NCBI RefSeq assembly: GCF_010500245.1
Contig: NZ_JAAGOX010000005.1
Coordinates: forward strand, 1-64,000
Length of the DNA: 64,000 bases
Direction of reading: 5' to 3'
DNA from: Ruegeria sp. PrR005
GTDB taxonomy: Bacteria > Pseudomonadota > Alphaproteobacteria > Rhodobacterales > Rhodobacteraceae
Positions 19,141 through 27,933 of this stretch are shown here, one piece after another. The translations under genes were made by a program, and so were the position numbers. The notes beneath the pieces were generated by a model, which saw nothing but the letters and a program-made list of their open reading frames with translations, searched no databases and had not been told where the DNA came from. Position 1 is the first letter of the stretch; each line of letters starts with the position of its first letter.

Positions 19141-19586
19141 TTGACCTCTCCCTTGGAGAGATGAGCCTTGAGCGCGTCCAGCGCCAGAATGTATCCCTGT
19201 GCGCCGAAGCCGCAGATTTGCCCCAGAGCCACCGGCGCAATGTAGGATTTGTGACGAAAGGCTTCGCGCGCATGGATATTGGACAGATGCACTTCGACCA
19301 CGGGCAATTCGACCGAGGAAATGGCATCCATCAGCGCGATCGAAGTATGGGTATAGGCCCCGGCGTTCAGAATAATCCCGTGCTTTTGCCCCTTGGCCGC
19401 GTGGATCTGATCGATCAGCGCGCCCTCGTGGTTCGTTTGAAAGCAGGACACGTCCATGTCTGCGGCCTTGCCATGCGCGATACAGGCTTCTTCAACCATT
19501 GCCAGGGTGGTGGAGCCATAGACCTCGGGCTGGCGGGTACCCAATAGATTCAGGTTCGGGCCGTTCAGGACCAGAATATTCATCAT
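19137..19586 (-). CDS. aroQ: 3-dehydroquinate dehydratase, type II
   Basis: 149 residues. Dehydrates 3-dehydroquinate to 3-dehydroshikimate in the shikimate pathway. The signature LNGPNLNLLGTRQPEVYG contains the catalytic tyrosine Y23, and HLSNIHAREAFRHKSY holds the catalytic histidine and substrate-binding residues. A second ATG follows the first, so the start may be 19583. It shares its operon with the LuxR regulator, whose start overlaps its stop. The gap of 118 bp to the MaoC gene upstream probably contains its promoter. Confidence 0.96.
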   Translation of the reverse strand: MMNILVLNGPNLNLLGTRQPEVYGSTTLAMVEEACIAHGKAADMDVSCFQTNHEGALIDQIHAAKGQKHGIILNAGAYTHTSIALMDAISSVELPVVEVHLSNIHAREAFRHKSYIAPVALGQICGFGAQGYILALDALKAHLSKGEVK

Positions 19587-19704
19587 GTCAATTTTATCCC
19601 CATTCAGGAATCTCTTAAACGGGAATAGCGTGTTCTGTCCATAATACTGTCACCCATACCGGTGAAACTTCGCTTATTCGAACAGGTTGGTTCCTCGATA
19701 CATA

Positions 19705-20175
19705 TCAGTCAGCGAAGATGCTGAGGCCCAGCCAATCGGCCACCAGCGCCGGTGTCTTCTCGCCGTCGATTTCGATTGTCAGCGCATGTTCGCGCAACAG
19801 CTCGGTTGCCGATCGCTGGCGCACGTCCTTCAGGACGAACCGCCCGCGCAGGCGGGATCCGGCGGGGACAGGAGCAAGGAACCTGAGCTTGTTGAAGCCA
19901 TAGTTGATGCCCATGACCTGTCCGGGTTGTTCGGGCAGCACGTCATAGACGAAGCGGCTGGCCAGGGACAGGGTCAGAAACCCGTGCGCGATGGCGCCGC
20001 CAAAGGGGGTCTGTGCGGCGGCCCGGTCCGGGTCGACATGGATCCACTGGTCGTCATGCGTCACCTCTGCAAAACGATCGATCATCTCTTGGTCGACAGT
20101 AATCCAGTTCGACACGCCGACTTCTGTGCCGATTTTCTCCTGTTCGGTGGCAAGTGCCCGAGCGAGTGCTGACAT
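19705..20175 (-). CDS. MaoC family dehydratase (R-specific enoyl-CoA hydratase-like)
   Basis: 156 residues, a single hot-dog domain. The hydratase 2 signature is seen in FAEVTHDDQWIHVDPDRAAA and PFGGAIAHGFLTLSL. The aspartate and histidine of the DDQWIH segment are the likely catalytic pair that hydrates trans-2-enoyl-CoA to (R)-3-hydroxyacyl-CoA. It follows an enoyl-CoA hydratase/isomerase gene by 10 bp on the same strand. Part of the acyl-CoA degradation cluster to its right; the true substrate is unknown. Confidence 0.88.
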   Translation of the reverse strand: MSALARALATEQEKIGTEVGVSNWITVDQEMIDRFAEVTHDDQWIHVDPDRAAAQTPFGGAIAHGFLTLSLASRFVYDVLPEQPGQVMGINYGFNKLRFLAPVPAGSRLRGRFVLKDVRQRSATELLREHALTIEIDGEKTPALVADWLGLSIFAD

Positions 20176-20185
20176 TTCTCTTTCC

Positions 20186-21010
20186 TCAACGTCCCGTGAA
20201 AATTGGCTTGCGCTTTTCCATGAAGGCGCGTGCGCCTTCGGCGTGATCCGCGCTTTGCAGCGTTCGGATCATCCGGTCCGCCTCCATCTCCATGGATGCT
20301 TGCAGATCGGTTGCCCGCGCGCGATTGTGGTTTTCCTTCATGTAGCGCAGAGCCATTGGCGCAAAACCGGCAATCTCGGCGGCAAGGGTTTCGGCTGTTT
20401 GCTGCAAATCGGAATCGGCAACGATCCGGTTCGCAAGACCAAGCGCCAGCGCATCCTCGGCGCCGATCCTGCGGTTGGTGAAGTAAATCTCTTTGGCGCG
20501 CGACGGGCCAACCAACTGGCTGAGCAGCCAGGTTCCGCCAAAATCCCCGGACAGACCTATCGCACCGAAGGCTGGTAGAAGAAAGGCACTGTCAGCCATC
20601 ACCCGCAGGTCGCAGGCCAGCGCCAGAGACATTCCGGCCCCTGCCGCAGCACCGGGCAGGGCCGCGATTGTCGGTTTGCCAAAGTTGTAGAGACGCAGCC
20701 CCACGGTTTCCTGAGCATGGCGCAAACGGCGGATCATGGCATCGGTATCGGGCGCCGCGCCGCCCGCCAGGGCGCCGCCCATGCTGGACACATCACCCCC
20801 GGCACAAAAGGCGTCAGCCGTGCCGGTCAGGATCAGGACCCTGACCTCGGGATCGAGGTCGAGCGCCAGAAACAGCTCTGACAGGGCGTCGGTCATGTTG
20901 CCAGACATGGCGTTGCGCTTTTCCGGGTTGTTCAGTGTGATCGTCGCGACATGGCTCGACACCTCGCACAGAACCAGGGGGCTGCCCGTTTCGATTTTCC
21001 GACCGGTCAT
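20186..21010 (-). CDS. Enoyl-CoA hydratase/isomerase family protein
   Basis: 274 residues of the crotonase superfamily. The oxyanion-hole regions are FCAGGDVSSMGG (about 72) and ALPGAAAGAGMSLALACDLRV (about 116-136). The usual second catalytic glutamate region reads FGAIGLSGDFGGTWLLSQL, with glycine/serine/aspartate rather than the E-x-x-G-L-x-P pattern of true hydratases, so it may be an isomerase, hydrolase or other crotonase chemistry. First gene of a two-gene unit with MaoC, divergent from the phosphatase gene at 21067. Confidence 0.86.
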   Translation of the reverse strand: MTGRKIETGSPLVLCEVSSHVATITLNNPEKRNAMSGNMTDALSELFLALDLDPEVRVLILTGTADAFCAGGDVSSMGGALAGGAAPDTDAMIRRLRHAQETVGLRLYNFGKPTIAALPGAAAGAGMSLALACDLRVMADSAFLLPAFGAIGLSGDFGGTWLLSQLVGPSRAKEIYFTNRRIGAEDALALGLANRIVADSDLQQTAETLAAEIAGFAPMALRYMKENHNRARATDLQASMEMEADRMIRTLQSADHAEGARAFMEKRKPIFTGR

Positions 21011-21066
21011 TGCAATTCCTTTCCGTCTGGGGTCACCATTGGCGCAAATGTGGAAGCGAGGCGCGG

Positions 21067-21723
21067 ATGACCCGGGAATATCGTCAATCTGTCTATATGC
21101 CGCCGCGGGGCGCGGCGGATCTTTTGCTGATCCGGCACGGTGAAAGCCGCGCCGCGCGCCCGGGCGAGGCGTTTCCCACGGTCGACGGGCATGGCGACCC
21201 GGAACTGCACCCCAATGGCGAAGCGCAGGCGCGCGCCGTCGGCGAGCGGCTGAAGTCCGAACCCTTGGCGGCGATCTATGTTACCACGCTGCGCCGCACC
21301 CATCAGACGGCCGCCCCGCTGGCAGGGCATCTGAACCTGCAACCAATTGTCGAGCCGGACCTTCGGGAGGTTTTCCTGGGCGACTGGGATACAGGTGAGT
21401 ACCGGATCCGGGCCGCGCATGGCGATCCAGTGATCCAGCGCGCCCATGATAGGCAGGAATGGGGCGAAATCCCCGGGGCCGAGACCACCGCGCAACTGCA
21501 TGCGCGGGTGCGGTCGGGGCTGTTGCGTATTGCGGCGCGCCACGCCGACCAGCGGGTCGCGGTGTTCGTGCATGGCGGCGTCATCGGCGCGGCGCTTGCC
21601 ATGGCCTGCGAAGCTCAGGCGTTTGCCTTTAACGGCGCGCATAACGGGTCCATCAGCCGCCTTGTGATACATGGTGAGCGGATGGCTGTCCGGGGGTTCA
21701 ACGACATTTCGCATCTGGGGTGA
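21067..21723 (+). CDS. Histidine phosphatase superfamily protein
   Basis: 218 residues. The catalytic RHG lies in LLIRHGESRAARPG (about 19-32); the conserved arginine follows in TTLRRTHQTAAPL, and the second catalytic histidine is in VAVFVHGGVIGAALA (about 179-193). All active-site residues of the phosphoglycerate mutase-like fold are therefore present. The ATG at 21067 is chosen because the residues encoded upstream are not family-like. Its stop lies 5 bp from the convergent quinone oxidoreductase stop. The substrate is unknown; a second, altered phosphatase occurs at 27934. Confidence 0.85.
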   Translation: MTREYRQSVYMPPRGAADLLLIRHGESRAARPGEAFPTVDGHGDPELHPNGEAQARAVGERLKSEPLAAIYVTTLRRTHQTAAPLAGHLNLQPIVEPDLREVFLGDWDTGEYRIRAAHGDPVIQRAHDRQEWGEIPGAETTAQLHARVRSGLLRIAARHADQRVAVFVHGGVIGAALAMACEAQAFAFNGAHNGSISRLVIHGERMAVRGFNDISHLG

Positions 21724-21728
21724 TCCGG

Positions 21729-22724
21729 TCAGCCCATCGTTATGACGACCTTGCCCAGAACCTTTCGGTCCTGCATCATCTCCAGCGCTTCAGCCGCCTG
21801 TTCCAACGGAAACCGGGCGCTGATGCGCGGTTTGATCCGACCCTCGGCATAGAGGCGGAACAGGTCGGCCATGTTCTCGGCGTGGCCCTTTGGTTCGCGA
21901 AACACCGAGGCACCCCAGAACACGCCAACGATCTGGCAGCCTTTTAGCAAGGTCAGGTTCAACGGGATGTTCGGGATGCCGGCGGGAAAGCCCACCACCA
22001 GGTAACGACCCTTCCATGCCATCGCCCGCAGGCAGGGTTCGGCATAGGCGCCACCCACCGCGTCATAGACCACATCGACCCCGTCGCCCCCGGCCAGTTT
22101 CTTGATCTCGGCCGACAGCGCCTTTTGCCCGTCGCGGTCCAGCTCGCGTGGGTAAACCAGCGTCTCGTCGGCACCGATCTGGCGGCAGAATTCGGCCTTC
22201 TCCTCGGACGAGACGGCGGCGATCACCCGCGCGCCAGCAGCCTTGCCCAGCTCGATGGCAGCCGCACCGACGCCGCCCGCGGCCCCCAGGATCAGCAGCG
22301 TCTCACCCGGTTGCAGCGCCGCGCGATCCTTGAGTGCGTGATGCGAGGTACCATAGGTGAAGATGAAACAGGCGGCATCCTCATAGGGCATCGCATCGGG
22401 GATCCTGACCGCGACGTTGGCCTTGACTGTCAGATGGGTGGCAAAGCCGCCATGCCCGGTCAGTGCCAGCACCCGGTCGCCGGGCGCATAGCCGCTGACA
22501 CCTTCGCCCACCGCCAGAACCTCTCCCGCGATCTCGCCGCCGGGGGCAAAGGGGCGGGGCGGCTTCATTTGGTAGAGGTCGCGGATCATCAGCGTATCGG
22601 GAAAGTTCACCCCCGCAGCATGGACACGCACCAGCAGCTCTCCCTTGCCGGGCGTGGGGTCAGGCAGTTCGGTCAGTTCCAGCGTTTCGGGGCCGCCCAC
22701 GGCGGTGCTCAGCATGGCTTTCAT
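21729..22724 (-). CDS. NADPH:quinone oxidoreductase family protein (MDR, zinc-free)
   Basis: 331 residues. Medium-chain dehydrogenase/reductase with N-terminal GroES-like domain (VRVHAAGVNFPDTLMIRDLY) and Rossmann domain ILGAAGGVGAAAIELGKAAG (about 147-166). No zinc cysteines are seen, as expected for quinone oxidoreductases, enoyl reductases and related enzymes. The start at 22724 has GGGAGAAAG before it and yields the canonical N-terminus MKAMLSTAVGGPETLEL. It is divergent from the acyl-CoA dehydrogenase operon, sharing a 138 bp control region with a palindrome at 22822. Confidence 0.88.
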   Translation of the reverse strand: MKAMLSTAVGGPETLELTELPDPTPGKGELLVRVHAAGVNFPDTLMIRDLYQMKPPRPFAPGGEIAGEVLAVGEGVSGYAPGDRVLALTGHGGFATHLTVKANVAVRIPDAMPYEDAACFIFTYGTSHHALKDRAALQPGETLLILGAAGGVGAAAIELGKAAGARVIAAVSSEEKAEFCRQIGADETLVYPRELDRDGQKALSAEIKKLAGGDGVDVVYDAVGGAYAEPCLRAMAWKGRYLVVGFPAGIPNIPLNLTLLKGCQIVGVFWGASVFREPKGHAENMADLFRLYAEGRIKPRISARFPLEQAAEALEMMQDRKVLGKVVITMG

Positions 22725-22821
22725 ATCGGTCTTTCTCCCTGTTGCGGTCGCGTGCGTACCGCGATTTGACGTCAAGTCTTTGGCCCGCCCCCTTGGTTGT
22801 CAACCGGATATCGAAATGCAA

Positions 22822-22836
22822 TTCTGCTGTGCAAAA
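22822..22836. promoter_or_regulatory. Candidate IclR-type operator, TTCTGC-N3-GCAAAA
   Basis: Imperfect 15-bp palindrome (one mismatch) about 27 bp before the first acyl-CoA dehydrogenase start, flanked on both sides by GATATCG. Paired TTCTGC-like half sites with a 3-base gap resemble IclR operators as I recall them; the operon's last gene encodes an IclR protein. Confidence 0.4.
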
Positions 22837-22862
22837 CAGATATCGGTATATGGGGAGGAGAC

Positions 22863-24020
22863 ATGGCCGAAGAGGATAGGGCGATTGCCGCCTTCCGCGA
22901 CGAGCTGCGCGCCTGGCTGGAGGCGAATTGCCCCGCAGAAATGCGCGATGGCCGCAATGACGAGGCTAGCATCTGCTGGGGCGGCAAGAACTGGAACTTT
23001 ACGTCAGAAGCGCAGCGTACCTGGCTGCAACGTTGCGTCAGCAAAGGGTACACGGTGCCGACCTGGCCCATCGAGTATGGCGGCGCCGGGCTGAGCCGGG
23101 ATCAGGAGAAGGTGTTCCACCAGGAAATGCACCGCCTGAACGCGCGCTATCCGCTGCAAAGCTTTGGCATCTGGATGCTGGGACCGGCGCTTTTGCATTT
23201 CGGAACGCATGAGCAGAAGCTGCATTACCTGCCGCCTATCGCACGTGGCGAAATCCGCTGGTGTCAGGGCTATTCCGAACCGGTCGCGGGATCGGATCTG
23301 GCAAATGTGCAAAGCCGGGCAGAGGACAAGGGTGATCACTGGCTGGTCAACGGGCAGAAGATCTGGACCTCATACGCCGATCAGGCCGACTGGATCTTTG
23401 CGCTGCTGCGCACCGACCGCGAGGCGCCCAAGCACAAGGGCATTTCCTTCATCCTGCTTGACATGACCAGCCCGGGCGTGACCACGCGACCGATCAAGCT
23501 GATCTCGGGCGCGTCGCCGTTTTGCGAGACCTTCTTTGACGATGTGCAGGTTCCGCGTGAACAGGTGGTGGGCGAGGTCAATCGCGGCTGGGACGTGGCC
23601 AAATACCTGCTGACGCATGAGCGCGAGATGATCTCGGCCGCTGGCGGCACCATGGGCTCGGGCCGGGCGCTTGGCGCCGTGCTGGCCGACAGCGGCAGCA
23701 CCGACACGGTGCTGCGCGCCGATGCGATGCGGGCCGAGGTCGACGGGCTGGCCGTGGCGCTGACACTGGAGCGCTACAAGGATCAGGCCGATGCCGGGCA
23801 GGGCGCGGGCGATGCCTCGGCCATGCTGAAATACATGGGAACCGAGTTGAACAAGCGCAATCTGGAACTGGTGATGGCGGCGGGTGGCTCTGACGCGCTG
23901 ATCTGGGAGGACGGGCGCGCGCCCAACTGGTTGAGGACCAAGGCCAATTCGATCGAGGGTGGCACCTCCGAGGTGATGCTGTCGATCATTTCCAAACGCG
24001 TTCTTGGGCTTCCGGGGTAA
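22863..24020 (+). CDS. Acyl-CoA dehydrogenase, first of an adjacent pair
   Basis: 385 residues, flavoprotein. FAD-contacting segment CQGYSEPVAGSDLANVQ (about 137), and WLVNGQKIWTSYADQADW with GISFILLDM. The C-terminal segment SIEGGTSEVMLSIISKRVLGL places a glutamate at the position of the catalytic base of medium/short-chain enzymes. Its start at 22863 has GGGGAGGAG six bases before it. It is 5 bp from the next gene, a second dehydrogenase lacking that glutamate motif, which suggests an alpha-beta heteromer of the type known in steroid side-chain degradation. First gene of a seven- to eight-gene operon on the plus strand. Confidence 0.92.
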   Translation: MAEEDRAIAAFRDELRAWLEANCPAEMRDGRNDEASICWGGKNWNFTSEAQRTWLQRCVSKGYTVPTWPIEYGGAGLSRDQEKVFHQEMHRLNARYPLQSFGIWMLGPALLHFGTHEQKLHYLPPIARGEIRWCQGYSEPVAGSDLANVQSRAEDKGDHWLVNGQKIWTSYADQADWIFALLRTDREAPKHKGISFILLDMTSPGVTTRPIKLISGASPFCETFFDDVQVPREQVVGEVNRGWDVAKYLLTHEREMISAAGGTMGSGRALGAVLADSGSTDTVLRADAMRAEVDGLAVALTLERYKDQADAGQGAGDASAMLKYMGTELNKRNLELVMAAGGSDALIWEDGRAPNWLRTKANSIEGGTSEVMLSIISKRVLGLPG

Positions 24021-24025
24021 GGTAG

Positions 24026-25141
24026 ATGGCAAAACTGGTACGTACAGAAGAAGAGGTCATGCTGGCCGATGCCGCGCGCGGCTTTCTGGATCAGGCCGCC
24101 CCGGCGGCGCATCTGCGCAGGCTGCGCGACAGCGGGCAGACGCAGGACCGGGCGCTCTGGTCGGAAATGGCCGCGATGGGCTGGGCCGGGGTGCTGGTCC
24201 CCGAAGAGGCCGGTGGCAGCGACATGGGCCATGCTGCCGCCTGTGCGCTGGCCGGTGAGATGGGCAAGACGCTGGTCGCCTCGCCGTTTCTGTCCACGGC
24301 GGTGATCGCGGCCACCGCGCTGCGGCAGGTGTCGGATGCCCGCGCGGGCCAGGCGTTGGCCCGGATCGCCAGCGGAGAGGTCACCTATGCACTGGCGATT
24401 GATGAGGGCGCCAAGTTCGCCCCCGAGGCAACACAGATGCAGGCGCGGGCCGAGGGCAACGGGTTCCGCCTAAACGGCGAAAAACGGTTTGTCGTGGACG
24501 GCGCCAATGCCAAGCGCCTGCTGGTGCTGGCGCGGACCGATGCGGGACTGACCCTGTTCGACCTGCCCGCTGACCGCGACGGCATCATCCGCGAGGGGCA
24601 GGCGATGATCGACAGCCGTGACGCGGCGCGGATCGCGTTTGCCGATGTCGTCGCCACGGGTGAGGATGTACTGGGTCAGGTCGATGACGCGATGACTGTA
24701 CTGGCCCCCGCGCTGCGCGCCGGTCAGGCGGCACTGGCCGCCGAGATGGCCGGGCTGGCCGCAGGTGCCTTTGGCATGACCGTCGAATATCTCAAGGAAC
24801 GCAAGCAGTTCGGGGTGCCGATTGGCGCGTTTCAGGCCCTGCAACACCGCGCCGCGCATCTGTGGTGTGAATGCGAGGTGACCGCCTCGGCCATCCTGAA
24901 CGCGGGCCGGATGCTGGACGAGGACCCCGACAACGCAGCGTTGGCCGTGTCGCTGGCCAAGGCGCGCGCAACTGACACCGCGCAGCGCGCGGTGCAGGAG
25001 GGTGTGCAGATGCATGGCGGTATCGGCATGACCGACGCATTCGACATGGGCTTCTACATGAAACGCGCCCGGGTCGGGGCCGAATGGCTGGGCGACTATG
25101 GCTATCACGCAAATATCGTCGCGCAAGCACGCGGATTTTAA
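24026..25141 (+). CDS. Acyl-CoA dehydrogenase, second of an adjacent pair
   Basis: 371 residues with the N-terminal helical, beta-barrel and C-terminal helical parts of the family. The barrel is short and poorly conserved (RLNGEKRFVVDGANAKRLLVLA), and the C-terminus has the FAD-associated QMHGGIGMTDAFDMGFYMKRA but no YEGT/IEGGTSE glutamate. This degeneration is typical of the non-catalytic or shared-site partner in heteromeric enzymes. It begins 5 bp after the first dehydrogenase. Confidence 0.88.
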   Translation: MAKLVRTEEEVMLADAARGFLDQAAPAAHLRRLRDSGQTQDRALWSEMAAMGWAGVLVPEEAGGSDMGHAAACALAGEMGKTLVASPFLSTAVIAATALRQVSDARAGQALARIASGEVTYALAIDEGAKFAPEATQMQARAEGNGFRLNGEKRFVVDGANAKRLLVLARTDAGLTLFDLPADRDGIIREGQAMIDSRDAARIAFADVVATGEDVLGQVDDAMTVLAPALRAGQAALAAEMAGLAAGAFGMTVEYLKERKQFGVPIGAFQALQHRAAHLWCECEVTASAILNAGRMLDEDPDNAALAVSLAKARATDTAQRAVQEGVQMHGGIGMTDAFDMGFYMKRARVGAEWLGDYGYHANIVAQARGF

Positions 25142-25150
25142 GGATTTATC

Positions 25151-25969
25151 ATGACACCTGAGATACTGTTTTCCCTGCACGGAAAGACCGCGCTGGTCAC
25201 CGGCGGCGCCACTGGCATTGGGCGCATGGCAGCCGAGGCGCTGCTCCGCGCGGGGGCGCGCGTTCTGATCGCCTCGCGCAAGGGCGAGGCCTGCGAGGCG
25301 GTGGCCGCCGAGCTGAACGCTCTTGATGCCCCGGGTATGGCCGAGGGGTTCGCGGGCGACGTGGGCAGCAAAGAGGGCATCGATGCGCTGGCTGCGGAGG
25401 TAAAGAGTCGCACCGAAACCCTTGATATCCTGATGAACAACTCTGGCGTCACCTGGGGTGCGCCGATGGGTCAGTTCCCGCATGAAGCCTGGGAAAAGGT
25501 GATGTCGGTCAATGTGGCCGGTGTCTTTGACCTGACCCAGAAGCTGTTGCCGATGCTGATGAAAAGCGGCTCGGTCGATGATCCGGCTCGGGTGATCAAT
25601 GTGGGCTCGGTCATGGGCGAGGTGCCGATGGGCGATGGCGCCTATAGCTATGCGGCCTCCAAGGCGGCGGTGATCCATCTGACCAAGATCATGGGCAAGG
25701 AGCTGGCGCCCTATGCGGTGACGGTCAACGCGCTGGCGCCGGGGCCGTTCGTGTCTCGGATGACCGCATTCGCCACCGCTGACGAGGAGAAACGCGCCAA
25801 GGTCGGCAGCGACGTGCCGCTGCGCCGGGTGGGCCGGGACGAGGATATCGCTGGTTGCATGCTGTTTCTCTGCGGGCGTGGCGGGGCCTATGTCACCGGC
25901 GCGGTGATCCCGGTTTCGGGCGGCATCAACGTGATGACCGGCCCTAATATCTTTGAAAAGGCGTTGTAA
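25151..25969 (+). CDS. SDR family oxidoreductase
   Basis: 272 residues, classical short-chain dehydrogenase. Cofactor-binding TGGATGIGRM (about 17-26), ILMNNSGVTWG, catalytic serine region VINVGSVMGE and the Y-x3-K in YSYAASKAAVIHL (about 155-167). It could oxidise a hydroxyacyl-CoA or reduce a ketone within the pathway. It starts 9 bp after the second acyl-CoA dehydrogenase and is followed by another SDR. Confidence 0.9.
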   Translation: MTPEILFSLHGKTALVTGGATGIGRMAAEALLRAGARVLIASRKGEACEAVAAELNALDAPGMAEGFAGDVGSKEGIDALAAEVKSRTETLDILMNNSGVTWGAPMGQFPHEAWEKVMSVNVAGVFDLTQKLLPMLMKSGSVDDPARVINVGSVMGEVPMGDGAYSYAASKAAVIHLTKIMGKELAPYAVTVNALAPGPFVSRMTAFATADEEKRAKVGSDVPLRRVGRDEDIAGCMLFLCGRGGAYVTGAVIPVSGGINVMTGPNIFEKAL

Positions 25970-25979
25970 GGGGGCGGGG

Positions 25980-26909
25980 ATGGACATTCGTTTCGACGGA
26001 CGGGTGGCGATCGTCACCGGATCGGGCGCCGGTCTGGGCCGCGCCCATGCGCTGGGCCTGGCCGCGCGCGGCGCCAGGGTGGTGATCAACGATCTGGGGG
26101 CGGCGACCGACGGCACCGGTGCCTCCTCCGACGCCGCGCAGGCGGTGGTCGAGGAGATCCGCGTCCTGGGGGGCGAGGCCATCGCGCACGGGGCCGATGT
26201 GGCGGACGAGGCGCAGGTGGCGGACATGGTCGCTCAGACCATGTCCCAATGGGGCCGCGTCGATATCGTGGTCAACAACGCCGGCATCCTGCGCGACAAG
26301 AGCTTTGCCAAGATGAGCATGGGCGATTTCCGCAAGGTGATCGACGTGCATCTGATCGGCAGCGCCAATGTGGCCCATGCCTGTTGGTCGATCATGCGAG
26401 AACAGGGGTACGGGCGGGTTGTGTTCACCTCCTCCGCCTCTGGGCTTTACGGCAATTTCGGGCAGGCCAACTATGGCGCGGCCAAGGCCGCCATGATGGG
26501 CCTGATGAACGTGCTACATATCGAAGGCGCGCGCGACAATATCCGCGTCAACTGTCTGGCGCCGACGGCCGCGACGCGGATGACCGAGGCGCTGATCCCC
26601 GAACAGGCACTGGCGCTGCTGGCGCCGGAAACGATCACGCCCGGCCTGCTCTATTTGGTGAGCGAGGACGCGCCCTCGCGCGTGATCCTTTGCGCCGGGG
26701 CGGGCTGTTACGCGCAGACCCGTGTGTTCGAGACCGAAGGCATCCTGCTGGAAGGCGACGCCAACACGCCCGAAGAGATCGCCGCCCGTTTTGCAGCGGT
26801 GCAGGACGAAGAGGCCAAGCGCGAGTTGACCGACGCGTTCAGCCAGACCCGAAAATACGCCCGCAAGGCCGCCGAGGCGCGCGGCATCGACCTGCCCTGG
26901 GGAGCATGA
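25980..26909 (+). CDS. SDR family oxidoreductase, 3-hydroxyacyl-CoA dehydrogenase-like (multifunctional enzyme type 2 N-terminal type)
   Basis: 309 residues. It begins FDGRVAIVTGSGAGLGRAHA and NDLGAATDGTGASSDAAQAVV, a pattern I associate with the (3R)-hydroxyacyl-CoA dehydrogenase domain of peroxisomal multifunctional enzyme 2. NNAGILRDKSFAKM follows, then the catalytic YGAAKAAMMGL. The C-terminal tail of about 60 residues (EDAPSRVILCAGAGCYAQTR onwards) is longer than in simple SDRs. It would make a 3-ketoacyl-CoA in beta-oxidation of the cluster's substrate, and the R-specific MaoC hydratase at 19705 would supply the right stereoisomer. Confidence 0.9.
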   Translation: MDIRFDGRVAIVTGSGAGLGRAHALGLAARGARVVINDLGAATDGTGASSDAAQAVVEEIRVLGGEAIAHGADVADEAQVADMVAQTMSQWGRVDIVVNNAGILRDKSFAKMSMGDFRKVIDVHLIGSANVAHACWSIMREQGYGRVVFTSSASGLYGNFGQANYGAAKAAMMGLMNVLHIEGARDNIRVNCLAPTAATRMTEALIPEQALALLAPETITPGLLYLVSEDAPSRVILCAGAGCYAQTRVFETEGILLEGDANTPEEIAARFAAVQDEEAKRELTDAFSQTRKYARKAAEARGIDLPWGA

Positions 26910-26922
26910 GAAAGTGAAAGAC

Positions 26923-27930
26923 ATGACCTGGACCCGTGACGAAAACCATCTGCCGCCTGCTCTGCGCGGCCTGCGCATCCCGCTGATCGGCTCGCCGCTT
27001 TTCATCATCTCGGTGCCCGATCTGGTGATCGCGCAATGCAAGGCGGGCATCGTGGGGTCATTCCCGGCGCTCAATGCGCGCGAAGGCGAAGGCGAGGGCG
27101 AGCCGCCGCTGCTGGAGGCTTGGCTGAAACGCATCACCGAGGAACTGGACCGCCATAACCAGGACAACCCCGACCGCCCGGCGGCGCCTTTTGCGGTGAA
27201 CCAGATCGTGCACCGCTCGAACGGACGGCTGGAGCGGGATCTGGAGATCTGTAGCCGCTGGAACGTGCCGATCTGGATCACCTCGCTTGGTGCGAGGGTG
27301 GAGGTGAACGAGGCCGCCCACAGCTGCGGCGGCGTAGTGCTGCATGACGTGATCAACAACACATTTGCCAAGAAGGCCATTGAAAAAGGCGCCGACGGGC
27401 TGATCGCCGTGGCGGCGGGGGCCGGGGGGCACGCCGGGCAGCAATCGCCACTGGCACTGATCCGCGAGATCCGGTCGTGGTTCAACGGGCCGCTGGCTCT
27501 GTCGGGCGCCATCGCCTGTGGCGAAAGCCTGCTGGCCGCCCGTGCGATGGGGGCCGACTTCGGCTATATGGGCTCGCCCTTCATCGCCACGAATGAGGCC
27601 AATGCGCAACCCGAGTACAAGCAGATGATCGTCGACAGCACCGCCGAGGATATAGTCTATTCCTCGCTCTTTACCGGGGTGCATGGCAACTACCTGAAGA
27701 AATCGGTGGAACGCGCCGGGATGGACCCCGACAACCTGCCTTCGGCCGATGCCAGTTCGATGAATTTCAGCCAGGGGTCCTCCAAGCCCAAGGCGTGGAA
27801 AGAGATCTGGGGCTCGGGCCAGGGCGTGGGCGATGTGCACCAGATTGTGCCGGTGGGTGATCTGGTGGACCGGATCGACCGCGAGTATCGCGCGGCGGGC
27901 GCCCGGCTTGCCGCCGAGTTCCCCGGCTGA
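26923..27930 (+). CDS. Nitronate monooxygenase / 2-nitropropane dioxygenase-like flavoprotein
   Basis: 335 residues, FMN TIM barrel. PLIGSPLFIISVPDLVIAQC at the N-terminus, and the FMN region with VAAGAGGHAGQQSP (about 166-179), where the histidine matches the proposed catalytic residue of nitronate monooxygenases, then GAIACGESLLAARAMGADFGYMGSPF. A GTG at 26914 is an alternative start. Proteins of this family recur in acyl-CoA and steroid catabolic clusters without a proven role; a 2-enoyl or nitro-compound function cannot be told apart here. Confidence 0.85.
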   Translation: MTWTRDENHLPPALRGLRIPLIGSPLFIISVPDLVIAQCKAGIVGSFPALNAREGEGEGEPPLLEAWLKRITEELDRHNQDNPDRPAAPFAVNQIVHRSNGRLERDLEICSRWNVPIWITSLGARVEVNEAAHSCGGVVLHDVINNTFAKKAIEKGADGLIAVAAGAGGHAGQQSPLALIREIRSWFNGPLALSGAIACGESLLAARAMGADFGYMGSPFIATNEANAQPEYKQMIVDSTAEDIVYSSLFTGVHGNYLKKSVERAGMDPDNLPSADASSMNFSQGSSKPKAWKEIWGSGQGVGDVHQIVPVGDLVDRIDREYRAAGARLAAEFPG

Positions 27931-27933
27931 GCC

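Noticed and set aside
24470-26227. 585-residue minus-strand open frame
   Set aside because: It lies antisense to the acyl-CoA dehydrogenase and SDR genes, has no ribosome site or domain, and reflects high GC at third codon positions.
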